DNA from: Desulfovibrio sp. TomC
Lineage (GTDB): Bacteria > Desulfobacterota > Desulfovibrionia > Desulfovibrionales > Desulfovibrionaceae
Direction of reading: 5' to 3'
DNA: 64,000 nt
Assembly (NCBI RefSeq): GCF_000801335.2
Contig: NZ_JSEH01000012.1
Location: 113,661-177,660 of the forward strand
Shown here in pieces: positions 14,632 to 23,968 of the stretch. Below the pieces are notes generated by a model. That model was not told the DNA's origin, did no database searches, and saw nothing but the letters and a program-made list of their open reading frames with translations. The translations under genes and the position numbers were made by a program. The first letter of the stretch is position 1, and every line of letters begins with the position of its first letter.

Positions 14632-17628
14632 ATGTCCAGCGATAAAAGCGATATTCCCGCCGGGAACCCGCAGCAGCCGGCTTTGGACGATGCTCCCGAG
14701 CCGGCCGAGGCGCAGCCCGCGCCCCATTTCATCATCGGCATCGGGGCCTCGGCCGGCGGGTTCGAAGCCTTGGAACAGTTTTTTTCCGCCATGCCCGGCG
14801 ACTGCGGGGCCAGCTTCGTGGTGGTCCAACACCTCTCCCCGGACCACAAAAGCCTCATGGTGGAACTCTTGTCCAAGCATACCCCCATGCGGGTCTGCCA
14901 GGCCGAGGAAAACGTCCCGCTGGTCCCGAACACCATTTACCTGATCCCGCCCAAGGCCGTCATGACTGCGGCAAGCGGCCATCTGCATCTGGCTGCCCGG
15001 GAAGACCGACCCGTGCCCAACTATCCCATTGACGTCTTCTTCAACTCCCTGGCCGAGAACTCCGGCGACAAGGCCGTGGCCATCATCCTGTCCGGCACAG
15101 GCTCGGACGGGTCGCGGGGCATCCGGGCCATCAAGCAGGAAGGCGGCATGGTCATGGTCCAGGACGTGGACTCGGCCAAGTTCGACGGAATGCCGCGAAA
15201 CGCCATCGCCACCGGGTTGGCCGACTTCATCATGCCCCCCTCCAGGATGCCGGAGGAACTGCTTAACTACCTGCGCCATCCCGTGGTCCAGGACTCGCTG
15301 CGCGCCCAGACCGGGCTGCGCGAGGACGACGACCGCCTGAACCAGATCTATCTGGCCCTCAAGCAGCAGACCGGGGTGGATTTCACCCTGTACAAGCAGT
15401 CCACGGTCCTGCGCCGGGTGGAGCGCCGGCTCAGCATCAATCACATCACCGGCCTGTCGGACTATGTGGCCTTCCTCAATCAGACGCCCGAGGAAATAAC
15501 CGCCCTGTACAACGACCTGCTCATCGGCGTGACCAACTTCTTCCGCGACCCCGAAGCCTTTGCCGCCCTGACCACCCGGGTGCTGCCCGAAATATTCAAG
15601 GAACGGCGCAGCACCATCCGCATCTGGACCACGGGCTGCTCCACCGGCGAGGAACCCTATTCCCTGGCCATCCTGATGCGGGAATACATGGAGGCGGCAG
15701 GCGAAATCCGCGACGTCAAGATATTCGCCACGGACATCGACAAAAACGCCCTGGAATTTGCCAGCAACGGCCTCTACCCGGAAAATATCGCCACCGACGT
15801 CTCCCGGGAACGGCTGCAGAAATTTTTCATGCACCGCGACGACGGCTACCAGATCATCAAACCCATCCGGGAAATGGTCATCTTCGCGGCCCACAACATC
15901 ATCAAGGACCCGCCCTTCAACAAGATCGATCTCCTAAGCTGCCGCAATCTGCTCATTTACCTGCAGCCGGTGCTGCAGCAAAAGGTCATGGCCTTTTTCA
16001 ACTTCGCCTTAAACGAAAACGGCTTCCTCTTCCTCGGTTCGTCCGAGACCGTGGGCGGGTTTGCCAACTACTTCAACCTGTCTGATCCCAAATGGAAAAT
16101 CTACCATTCCCAGGGCAAACATATCCCTCTTGATCTCGAAGGGTTCTCCATCACCCCGCCCCAGCCGCGCATCCCCGGCAAACCGCGTCTGCCCGGCTTG
16201 CGCCGACGCGACGACCTGGAAAGCCAGACCCTGGAAGCCCTGTTTGACGAGCTGGTGGCCCGCTACCTGCCGCCAACCGTGGTGGTCGATGAAAACCACG
16301 AGGTGGTCCACGTCATGGGCGAGGTGGACCGCTATCTCAAACTGCGCCCGGGCCGCACCAGCCTTGATGTGGCCGCGCTGTTGCGCCAGGATCTGGTCAT
16401 TGCCGTGGAGACGGGCCTTAACAAGGTCTCCCGGGAAAACACCGAAGTGCTCTACACAGACGTGCGCCTGGAAGAGGACGGGACGCCGCTGCGCCTGGAC
16501 CTGTCCATCCGCCCCTTTGCCACGCCCGGTTCCGGCCCGCGGCTTTATGCCCTGACCTTCCGGGAGGGCGAAGCTCCGGCGACAGAGCCTTTGGCCGAAC
16601 ACTTCGACCTCGACGCCAAGGCCAGACAGCGCATCCTCGATCTGGAGCACGAGCTTCAATACAATAAGGAAAACCTGCAGGCCACCATCGAAGAGGTGGA
16701 AACCACCAACGAGGAACTCCAGGCGACCAACGAGGAACTGCTCTCGGCCAACGAAGAGCTGCAATCCACCAACGAGGAGTTGCAGTCCGTCAACGAAGAA
16801 CTCATCACCGTCAATGCCGAGTACCAAAACAAAATTCAGGAGCTGACCGACCTCAACAACGACGTCAACAACCTGCTTTCCTCCACCAACATCGGCGTGC
16901 TGTTTCTCGACCGCGACCTGTGCGTGCGCAAGTTCACCACTGCGGCCAAGGAGGAAATCAACCTCATGGATTTCGACGTCGGCCGGCCGCTTTCCCATAT
17001 CTCGTTCAATTTCGACTTTGACGGGCTGGTCGATGCAGCCGGCCGGGTGCTCAAGACCCTGACGCCCTTCGAGGCCGAGGTGGGCAGCGCCCGGGGCCGG
17101 CGGCTGTTTTTGCGCATCCTGCCCTATGTCACGGTGGACAACGTCATAAAGGGCGTGGTTCTGACCTTTGTCGACGTCACCGGCATCAAGCAGGCCGAAG
17201 AGAAAGTCCGAACGCTCTCCCTGGCCGTGGAGGAAAGCCAGACTGCCCGGACCCAGGCTGACCAGCGCTGCGACTTCCTGGCCGCCGTGGTCGATTCCTC
17301 GCCCGACGCCGTGGTCGGCCTCGATCTGGCCGGGACCATTATCAGCTGGAACCGGGCCGCCGTTTCCCTGTACGGCTACGAACCAGCCGAGGCCCTCGGC
17401 CGCAATGTGCGCATGCTCGTGCCCGAGGACGCCCGGGACCAGGTGCACGATACCCTGGCCCGCACCGGCCGGGGCGAGCGTGTGCCTCCGTATACGGCCC
17501 GGCGGCAGCGCCGGGACGGCAGCGCCTTCGCCGCCCGGCTCACGGTCACCCCGGTTGTCTCGGCCGCCGGAACGGTGGTCGGAGCCACGGTCACGGTCCG
17601 GGAAACCACTCCGGACGACGCCCTGTAA
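14632..17628 (+). CDS. CheB-CheR-PAS fusion protein (methylesterase / methyltransferase)
   Basis: 998 residues. Residues about 30-215 are a CheB methylesterase domain with its Ser-His-Asp triad ([27 protein letters not shown]). Residues about 225-480 are a CheR methyltransferase with SAM motif [15 protein letters not shown] and [15 protein letters not shown] long heptad-like coiled coil of repeated 'TNEELQS' units spans about 670-740, followed by a PAS domain ([20 protein letters not shown]) and a second PAS ([20 protein letters not shown]) to the end. No histidine kinase domain follows. No chemotaxis gene is adjacent. It probably adjusts receptor methylation in response to a PAS-sensed signal. 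Confidence 0.93.
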   Translation: MSSDKSDIPAGNPQQPALDDAPEPAEAQPAPHFIIGIGASAGGFEALEQFFSAMPGDCGASFVVVQHLSPDHKSLMVELLSKHTPMRVCQAEENVPLVPNTIYLIPPKAVMTAASGHLHLAAREDRPVPNYPIDVFFNSLAENSGDKAVAIILSGTGSDGSRGIRAIKQEGGMVMVQDVDSAKFDGMPRNAIATGLADFIMPPSRMPEELLNYLRHPVVQDSLRAQTGLREDDDRLNQIYLALKQQTGVDFTLYKQSTVLRRVERRLSINHITGLSDYVAFLNQTPEEITALYNDLLIGVTNFFRDPEAFAALTTRVLPEIFKERRSTIRIWTTGCSTGEEPYSLAILMREYMEAAGEIRDVKIFATDIDKNALEFASNGLYPENIATDVSRERLQKFFMHRDDGYQIIKPIREMVIFAAHNIIKDPPFNKIDLLSCRNLLIYLQPVLQQKVMAFFNFALNENGFLFLGSSETVGGFANYFNLSDPKWKIYHSQGKHIPLDLEGFSITPPQPRIPGKPRLPGLRRRDDLESQTLEALFDELVARYLPPTVVVDENHEVVHVMGEVDRYLKLRPGRTSLDVAALLRQDLVIAVETGLNKVSRENTEVLYTDVRLEEDGTPLRLDLSIRPFATPGSGPRLYALTFREGEAPATEPLAEHFDLDAKARQRILDLEHELQYNKENLQATIEEVETTNEELQATNEELLSANEELQSTNEELQSVNEELITVNAEYQNKIQELTDLNNDVNNLLSSTNIGVLFLDRDLCVRKFTTAAKEEINLMDFDVGRPLSHISFNFDFDGLVDAAGRVLKTLTPFEAEVGSARGRRLFLRILPYVTVDNVIKGVVLTFVDVTGIKQAEEKVRTLSLAVEESQTARTQADQRCDFLAAVVDSSPDAVVGLDLAGTIISWNRAAVSLYGYEPAEALGRNVRMLVPEDARDQVHDTLARTGRGERVPPYTARRQRRDGSAFAARLTVTPVVSAAGTVVGATVTVRETTPDDAL

Positions 17629-17734
17629 GCCGCCCCACGCCCGGCTTGGCTCCGGGTCGTGACATCCGGGCCGATCTTTTGTATCCAGGGCCGCTTGGCG
17701 GCGTATCGCGCCGCAGACCCCCAAGGAGCGCATA

Positions 17735-20404
17735 ATGACCAGCGAGGCCCTTTCCAAGGGATATGAGCCGGCCGACGTCGAGGCCCGGTGGATTGCCTAC
17801 TGGCAGGACGAAAAGACTTTCACCCCGGACCCCGACGGCCCGGGTGAGCCCTATTCCATTGTCATTCCGCCGCCCAACGTCACCGGCGCCCTGCACATGG
17901 GCCATGCCCTCAATATCACCATCCAGGACATCCTGTGCCGCTACCACCGCCAGAAGGGCCGCAAGGTGCTGTGGATTCCGGGCACGGACCATGCCGGCAT
18001 CGCCACCCAGAACGTGGTGGAACGCTCCCTGGCCGCTGAAGGCTCCTCCCGCGAGGCCCTGGGCCGCGAAGCCTTCATCGAGCGCGTCTGGAAATGGCGC
18101 GAGGAGTACGGCGACAAGATTCTGACCCAGATCCGCCGCCTTGGCGCATCGGTCGACTGGAGCCGCGAGCGCTTCACCATGGACGAGGGCCTGTCCAAGG
18201 CCGTGCGCGAAGTGTTCGTGCGCCTCTATGAAGAGGGCCTGATCTATCAGGGCGACTACATCATCAACTGGTGCCCGCGCTGCCACACCGCCCTGGCCGA
18301 CCTGGAAGTGGAATACGCCCCGCACATCGGCAAGCTCTACCACATCCGCTACCCGGTCGAGGGCACGGACGAATTCGTCACCGTGGCCACCACAAGGCCC
18401 GAAACGCTTCTTGGCGACACGGCCGTGGCCGTGCATCCCGAAGACGAACGCTACACCCACGTGGTCGGCAAGTTCGCCATCCTGCCCCTGGTTGGCCGGC
18501 GCATCCCGATCATTGCCGACGCCTATGTCGAACGCGAATTCGGCACCGGCTGCCTCAAGGTCACCCCGGCCCACGACATGAACGACTTCGAGCTTGGCCG
18601 CAAACACGGCCTGGAGGCCATTGCCGTCCAGGACGAGGCCGGGCGCATCAACGACAACGCCCCGGAAAAATATCGCGGCATGGACCGCACCGTGGCCCGC
18701 AAGGCCGTGGTCGAGGACCTCAAGGAATTAAAGCTCCTCGACGACATCCGCGACTACGAGCACAACGTGGGCGAGTGCTACCGCTGCCGCACGATCATCG
18801 AGCCGTTTGTCTCCAAGCAGTGGTTCGTCAAAACCAAGCCCCTGGCCACGGCGGCCCGGGCGGCGGTGGAAGACGGCCGCACCGCCATCCTGCCGGACCA
18901 GTGGACCAAGACCTATTACGACTGGCTGGACAACATCCGCGACTGGTGCGTGTCCCGGCAGATCTGGTGGGGACACCGCATCCCGGCCTGGACCTGCGAC
19001 GCCTGCGGCGAACTGATTGTCTCGCGCGAAACCCCGACGGTCTGCCCGGCCTGCGGCGGCTCGCTTTTAACCCAGGATCCCGACGTCCTCGACACCTGGT
19101 TCTCCTCGGCCCTATGGCCCTTCTCGACCTTTGGCTGGCCCGACAACACCAAGGAACTGAGGACCTTCTACCCCACTTCGGTGCTCAGCACCGCCTTTGA
19201 CATCCTCTTTTTCTGGGTGGCCCGCATGATGATGATGGGCCTGCATTTCATGGGCGAAGTGCCCTTCAAGCATGTCTACATCCATGCCCTGGTGCGCGAC
19301 GCCGAGGGCCGCAAGATGAGCAAATCCCTGGGCAACGGCATCGACCCGCTGGCCATGATGGAGCGCTACGGCACCGACGCCCTGCGTTTCACCCTGGCCG
19401 CCTTTGCCGCCATGGGCCGCGACATCAAGCTGGCCGAAGACCGCATCGAGGGCTACCGCCACTTCATCAACAAGCTCTGGAACGCCACCCGCTTTGCCCT
19501 CATGCACGTGGGCGAAGGCGCGCCGGACATCACCCCGGCCGAGGCGGCCAAGGCCGGCCTGTGCCACGCCATGATCCTCTCGCGCCTGGAGCGGCTCAAG
19601 ATCACCGTTTCCGGGGCCATTGAGGGCTACCAGTTCAACGAGGCCGCCCAGGAGCTCTACGGCTTCTTCTGGCGGGAATTTTGCGACTGGTACCTGGAAA
19701 TGGCCAAGGTGGACCTCGGCGGCGACGACGAGGTGAAAAAGGGCGCGGCCAAGCGGGTGCTCTTGACCGTCCTGTCCGAAGTGATGACCCTCATGCATCC
19801 GATCATCCCCTTCGTCACCCAGGAAATCTGGAGCAAGCTGCCGGGCGTGACCGAGCCGAATCTGGCCAAGGTGCTCTTCCCGCCGCTGCGCCCCGAACTT
19901 ATAAGCGACGCCGCCGAATCGGACATGGAACTGTTGCGCTCCATCGTGGTCGGCGTGCGCAACATCCGGGCCGAGCTCAATATCAACCCGGGCGTGAAGC
20001 TGACCGCCCTGGTCCACACCGAGTCTGCGGCCCAGGCCGCCTCGCTGACCGAAAACGCGGCCATGATCAGCTTCCTGGCCAAGCTCGAAACCTTCCAGGC
20101 CGGTCTGGACGTGGCGGCTCCCAAGGCCTCGGCCTCGGCCGCTGCCGGCGCCTGCGCGCTGTATGTGCCGCTGTCCGGCGCCGTGGACTTCGACGTGGAA
20201 TATCTGCGCCTGTCCAAGGAAGAAGTGAAGACGGTCAAGGAACTGACCGTGGTGGAAAAAAAGCTCGGCAACGACGATTTCGTCTCCCGCGCCCCGGCCG
20301 AAGTAGTGGCCAAGGAGCAGGAGAAGCAGGGGGCGCTCGGCGAACGGCTGGCCCGCCTGCGCGAACTCAAGGACCGCATCAAGAAGCTGATGGCCGAAGA
20401 ATAG
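17735..20404 (+). CDS. valS: Valyl-tRNA synthetase
   Basis: Class I aminoacyl-tRNA synthetase charging tRNA-Val in the cytoplasm. 889 residues, normal for the family. N-terminal HIGH-type motif [15 protein letters not shown] (about 46-60), CP1 editing domain ([19 protein letters not shown] near 216), zinc-like cysteine sets CYRC and [16 protein letters not shown] near 527, an anticodon-binding domain and a C-terminal coiled-coil tRNA arm. AAGGAG stands 6 nt before the ATG, and an intrinsic terminator follows 28 nt after the stop. Monocistronic. Confidence 0.98.
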   Translation: MTSEALSKGYEPADVEARWIAYWQDEKTFTPDPDGPGEPYSIVIPPPNVTGALHMGHALNITIQDILCRYHRQKGRKVLWIPGTDHAGIATQNVVERSLAAEGSSREALGREAFIERVWKWREEYGDKILTQIRRLGASVDWSRERFTMDEGLSKAVREVFVRLYEEGLIYQGDYIINWCPRCHTALADLEVEYAPHIGKLYHIRYPVEGTDEFVTVATTRPETLLGDTAVAVHPEDERYTHVVGKFAILPLVGRRIPIIADAYVEREFGTGCLKVTPAHDMNDFELGRKHGLEAIAVQDEAGRINDNAPEKYRGMDRTVARKAVVEDLKELKLLDDIRDYEHNVGECYRCRTIIEPFVSKQWFVKTKPLATAARAAVEDGRTAILPDQWTKTYYDWLDNIRDWCVSRQIWWGHRIPAWTCDACGELIVSRETPTVCPACGGSLLTQDPDVLDTWFSSALWPFSTFGWPDNTKELRTFYPTSVLSTAFDILFFWVARMMMMGLHFMGEVPFKHVYIHALVRDAEGRKMSKSLGNGIDPLAMMERYGTDALRFTLAAFAAMGRDIKLAEDRIEGYRHFINKLWNATRFALMHVGEGAPDITPAEAAKAGLCHAMILSRLERLKITVSGAIEGYQFNEAAQELYGFFWREFCDWYLEMAKVDLGGDDEVKKGAAKRVLLTVLSEVMTLMHPIIPFVTQEIWSKLPGVTEPNLAKVLFPPLRPELISDAAESDMELLRSIVVGVRNIRAELNINPGVKLTALVHTESAAQAASLTENAAMISFLAKLETFQAGLDVAAPKASASAAAGACALYVPLSGAVDFDVEYLRLSKEEVKTVKELTVVEKKLGNDDFVSRAPAEVVAKEQEKQGALGERLARLRELKDRIKKLMAEE

Positions 20405-20432
20405 GGCCGGAAGCTTCCATTGGGTAAAAAGC

Positions 20433-20466
20433 AAGGGCGGTCCCGCGCGGGGCCGCCCTTATTTTT
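20433..20466 (+). terminator. Intrinsic terminator of valS
   Basis: Stem AAGGGCGGTCCC with its complement GGGGCCGCCCTT (one G-T pair), 4-nt loop GCGC, followed by ATTTTTA. A good rho-independent terminator 28 nt after valS. Confidence 0.9.
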
Positions 20467-20545
20467 ACGAAAAGGCTTGCATTTTCAGCAGGCGTCGACA
20501 TATGAACAAGTATAAATTAATACATTGCAACAGTTGAGGTTTCCC

Positions 20546-20887
20546 ATGCCCGCGACGGTAAACGAAGTCAACGATCTGAAGATGTATTTAACTGGTGTCA
20601 TGAAACGTGCAGACCATCATGCAAACAATGTCAACGAGGTTGTCTTAACGCTGATTGGAGCTTTGCTCTGGAAAAAAGACCAAAGTCCAATCACCGTCAT
20701 GACAAGAGAAAACCAAACAACAAATGTCTTATGGGTGTACATTCAAGGCAAGAAGTATGCATTCTCGTATAATCACGACACTAAATCCATTGAAATGCGT
20801 TTAAATTCAACACAAGGTGATGTTTTAAAATCATTCAACAACCAAGATAGTGCAACGGGCATCAGAGCTTTCTTCGAAACGCTTTGA
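20546..20887 (+). CDS. AT-rich orphan gene, unknown function
   Basis: 113 residues, not recognised. The start at ATG 20546 is favoured by GAGG seven nucleotides upstream; a TTG at 20525 also opens the frame but lacks a site. Composition is plainly AT-richer than its neighbours and codon choice differs (TTA, ATT, AAA, AAT frequent). The sequence is small and mixed alpha/beta in appearance (VNEVVLTLIGALLWKK, VLWVYIQGKKYAFSYNHD), with no cysteine, signal peptide or membrane segment. It stands alone between the valS terminator and a bidirectional terminator at 21016, so it is transcribed by itself. Base composition suggests recent acquisition. Confidence 0.7.
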   Translation: MPATVNEVNDLKMYLTGVMKRADHHANNVNEVVLTLIGALLWKKDQSPITVMTRENQTTNVLWVYIQGKKYAFSYNHDTKSIEMRLNSTQGDVLKSFNNQDSATGIRAFFETL

Positions 20888-21015
20888 GCTCCCTCACTCC
20901 ACCCAATTCTCGCACCGAAGCCCTGAAACCCGCGTAAACTCGCGGCAGCGATCAGCATGTCCATACCGCCGATGACCTCGCCGCGTCGCTCCAAATACCC
21001 CCCGCCCACACCAGT

Positions 21016-21049
21016 AAAAAAGGCGGTTCCTCGCGGAACCGCCCTTTTT
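21016..21049. terminator. Bidirectional intrinsic terminator
   Basis: AAAAAA, then GGCGGTTCC, loop TCGC, GGAACCGCC, then CTTTTT. T-runs exist on both strands, so it can end the orphan gene on the plus strand and the chemoreceptor gene (stop at 21110) on the minus strand. Confidence 0.88.
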
Positions 21050-21109
21050 GCTCGTCATCTTGCAGGTCTTCCACCCGTTGCAGATCTTCCACCCGCACCA
21101 TTGAAAAAA

Positions 21110-23281
21110 TCAGGCCGAGAGGGCGCGCTTGCGGCCCCGGGCGGGGGCTGCCGTCTTTTCGCCGCGCATTTCGCCGATGAGCTGGGTCAGCACGCCGGAC
21201 TGGGAGGCCACTTCGGTGACAGCCTGGGCCGATTGGCGCATGCCGTCCGAGGATTCCATGGAGATGCGGTTGATCTCCTCGATGCTGCGGTTGATCTCTT
21301 CGCTGGTGGCCGACTGCTGCTCGGAAGCCGTGGCAATGGACTGAATCTGGCTGGCCACCGTGTCGGCCAGGGTGACGATCTCATTGAGCGCGTCGCCGGA
21401 CTCGCCGGCCAATCGGGTGGTCTGCTCAATGACGTCCACGGTCTTGCGGACGTTTTGCACGTTGTCCGTGGTCCCCTGCTGAATCCCGACGATTGCTTCA
21501 CCGACCTCGCGGGTGGCGCTCATGGTCTTTTCGGCCAGCTTGCGGACCTCATCGGCCACGACGGCAAAGCCGCGTCCGGCCTCGCCGGCCCGGGCGGCCT
21601 CAATGGCGGCGTTTAAGGCCAGCAGATTGGTCTGGTCGGCAATATCGGAAATGACTCCCATGATGGCCCCGATCCCCTTGGCCCGCTCGCCAAGCTGCTT
21701 CATGTCGCGCTGCAACTCCTGGGCATGGGCCTGCACCTGGGCAATGCCGCTGACGACATCATTCACGACGGATTTCCCGGTGACCGCCTTGGCCTTGGCC
21801 TGATCGGCCGTGCCGGCGGCCATACTGGCGTTTCGGGCCACTTCCATGACCGTGGAGTTCATCTCCTCCATGGCCGTGGCGGTTTCCGCTGCCCGCTGGG
21901 ACTGCACGCCTGCCCCCTGGCTGGCCTGTTCAATCTGGGCCGACAACTCTTCCGTGGCCGAGGCCGTGGCCTGGGCCACTTCCTGGAGCGTGCCGGCGGC
22001 GGTCATCATGGCGTCGCGCTGGGCCAGGGCCTCGCGCTGGGCCTCTTCGGCCTGGGCCATGGCTTGTTGGGCTTTCTCGGCTTCGGCGGCCGCCTCGGCG
22101 GACCGCTCGTTGGCCTCCTGGATACGCGCCTTGAGATTGTTGACCATGGCGCGCAGGCTGTCGGCCAATCTACCGATCTCGTCTCCCTGGTGCACGGCCA
22201 GTTCGCCGTCGAGGTTGCCGCCGGCCACCTTGTCGGCAAAATCCATGCTCGCATGGACCGGCCGGGTGATGGCCCGGGTCAGGGAGACGGCCACGGCAAT
22301 GCACAGGACCAAGGCCGCGGCCAGGCCGCCCAGCATGACCATGGAGGCGGTGCCAAGGCTCTCAACGGCCTCCTGGGACAATTCCTTCGTGTGCGCCATG
22401 CCGGCGGCAGCCATTTCCCCCGCTCCGGCCAGGACGCTGTCCGCAGTCTTATTCCGCTTGCCGTCAAGTTCGGTGAGAGCGATCATGGCTTGGTCAAAAG
22501 CGGTCATGGCCGCCTTGTACTGGGCCAAGGCATGGCGCACGTCCTCCAGTTCCTTCTTGTTGGCCGCTTTGGTTGTGACGGCATCCAGTTGCTTGAGGAT
22601 GGGGTCGGCCTTGGCGAACAGGCCGAGGGCTTTCTGGCGCAAGGCATGGTCACCCGTGGCCTGGGCTTTGAAATTGAGCACCCGGATCTCAGAACCCAAA
22701 TCCATTAAGTCATCGATGGCGGACAGTTTGGCGAGCCGTTCCAACAAGGCCGCATGACTGGCTTCGGCGTTAATATCATCTTCAAATTGCTTTTTCTGGC
22801 TGTTGGTAAGCTGCGTGGCGCTCTCCACGAATTCGACAGCGGCGACATCCATGGCCTTGCGGGCTTCGCCCAGGACATGGATATTCTTTTCCGTCTCGTC
22901 GGCCAGGGCGAAATACGTGGTGGCGGCTTCCCTGATTTTGGGCAGGTCAGTTTTGAGCCGGGTCAGGCCGGGATATTTGACGGAAAGCGCCTGGGCCTGA
23001 TCCAGGGCTTGGCGCGCATGCTCAATTTCGGTCTTGGCCTGGTCGCGGTAGCGCTGTTCCAGGCTCATGGAATAGCCGCGCATGGCAAACATGGTTTTCA
23101 AGGAAGAACGTTCAATTGCATTCGCAATGTCAGTTTCAGGCATATATTGTTTGGCAAGCGTGGCAGAAGAAGACTCTACATGCTGCATGTACAACACGCC
23201 CATCAATCCTAGCGCCATGGCGATAAAGATAAGACAGCCAAAACCAGCACCAATTTTCGCTCCAAGCTTCCAATTTTTCAT
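21110..23281 (-). CDS. Methyl-accepting chemotaxis protein
   Basis: Inner-membrane chemoreceptor, 723 residues. TM1 is at about 8-30 ([20 protein letters not shown]), then a helical periplasmic sensor of about 290 residues, TM2 ([18 protein letters not shown]), HAMP ([20 protein letters not shown]), and a long coiled-coil signalling domain with the kinase-contact hairpin [20 protein letters not shown]. The C-terminus is basic (RGRKRALSA) with no NWETF pentapeptide. I set the start at MKNWKLGAK (23281) because AGGA lies 5 nt before it; the frame runs on upstream without a site. A sigma-28-like promoter at 23353-23379 fits flagellar-regulon control. Confidence 0.95.
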   Translation of the reverse strand: MKNWKLGAKIGAGFGCLIFIAMALGLMGVLYMQHVESSSATLAKQYMPETDIANAIERSSLKTMFAMRGYSMSLEQRYRDQAKTEIEHARQALDQAQALSVKYPGLTRLKTDLPKIREAATTYFALADETEKNIHVLGEARKAMDVAAVEFVESATQLTNSQKKQFEDDINAEASHAALLERLAKLSAIDDLMDLGSEIRVLNFKAQATGDHALRQKALGLFAKADPILKQLDAVTTKAANKKELEDVRHALAQYKAAMTAFDQAMIALTELDGKRNKTADSVLAGAGEMAAAGMAHTKELSQEAVESLGTASMVMLGGLAAALVLCIAVAVSLTRAITRPVHASMDFADKVAGGNLDGELAVHQGDEIGRLADSLRAMVNNLKARIQEANERSAEAAAEAEKAQQAMAQAEEAQREALAQRDAMMTAAGTLQEVAQATASATEELSAQIEQASQGAGVQSQRAAETATAMEEMNSTVMEVARNASMAAGTADQAKAKAVTGKSVVNDVVSGIAQVQAHAQELQRDMKQLGERAKGIGAIMGVISDIADQTNLLALNAAIEAARAGEAGRGFAVVADEVRKLAEKTMSATREVGEAIVGIQQGTTDNVQNVRKTVDVIEQTTRLAGESGDALNEIVTLADTVASQIQSIATASEQQSATSEEINRSIEEINRISMESSDGMRQSAQAVTEVASQSGVLTQLIGEMRGEKTAAPARGRKRALSA

Positions 23282-23968
23282 ATGCATCCTCATTCGGCAA
23301 TTTCTATATACTAAATTCCAACTGGCAATTACTGCCAACTCCTACACAGAGATTATCGGACAGAAAATGAACTACTTAAACTCAATATCTATATGCCAAC
23401 GATCTATTAAGAATGATACTTAAAAAATGTGCAGATAAATATAAAAAATTCTTTCTTGCAAAAGAATCGTACAGTAACAACCATTTTTTAAAATTATTTT
23501 TGAGGGCATCCTGTCCATACCTTCACCCCAAATGACGTCACTACCACCTTTTTCCCTTTTTACTGACTCGATACAGCCTATCGTATTCCTATGTTCAGAA
23601 TCTACACCAAAAAAATTCCTATTAGCAAGACAAAAATCCGCACGAATTCTGGTCACTGCTTCGGGATATACAAGAAGACGTAGAGGCGACAGGGCCTTCC
23701 CTGCAGCCTGGGGTCTGACGGACGGCCGTCTCGCCCGGACGGCGCACGGAGGGGACACTGCGGCCCGAGTGCGGACAGACGCGCAGGCCGCGAGGATTGG
23801 CCAGTCTGCCAGAGGCAGAGCAACACAAGCGTGCCGTTGACCGACCTCGCGTTGCCGCCGCCACTCCTGCACTGAAAATGCAAAGCGCGGACCTCCCGGC
23901 CAAGGAAGCCCGCGCGTTGCGTCTCTGTGGGGAGACAACCACTCCCCGGCACTCTCCCGAAGCGTCGC
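23282..23968. other. Long intergenic region without a convincing gene
   Basis: Nearly 690 bases between the 3' end of the glucan phosphorylase gene and the start of the chemoreceptor gene, both on the minus strand. The half next to the chemoreceptor (to about 23650) is markedly AT-rich and holds the sigma-28-like promoter; the other half returns to high GC. Frames on either strand read as low-complexity or antisense-like peptides with no ribosome site. No RNA gene or repeat of the common family was seen. Confidence 0.6.
23353..23379 (-). promoter_or_regulatory. Sigma-28 (FliA)-type promoter for the chemoreceptor gene
   Basis: On the minus strand a TTAAGTAG box (23372-23379; consensus TAAAGTTT, 5 of 8) and TCCGATAA (23353-23360; consensus GCCGATAA, 7 of 8) are separated by exactly 11 nt, the preferred FliA spacing. 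This puts the expected start about 60 nt upstream of the chemoreceptor ATG. Chemoreceptors are classic FliA targets. Confidence 0.6.

Noticed and set aside
16009..17757. 582-codon minus-strand frame opposite the CheB-CheR-PAS gene
   Set aside because: Antisense shadow, repetitive Gly/Val/Gln-rich product.
20525..20545. TTG start extending the AT-rich orphan protein by seven residues
   Set aside because: No ribosome site upstream of the TTG, whereas GAGG is well placed for ATG 20546.
23316..23332. Sigma-54-like promoter (TTGGCAGTAATTGCC) before the chemoreceptor gene
   Set aside because: Spacing between GG and GC is two bases too short for RpoN; the sigma-28 match is better.
23420..23938. 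172-codon minus-strand frame in the long intergenic region
   Set aside because: No ribosome site; the Arg/Cys/Ser-rich start and AT-rich end read as random sequence across a composition step.
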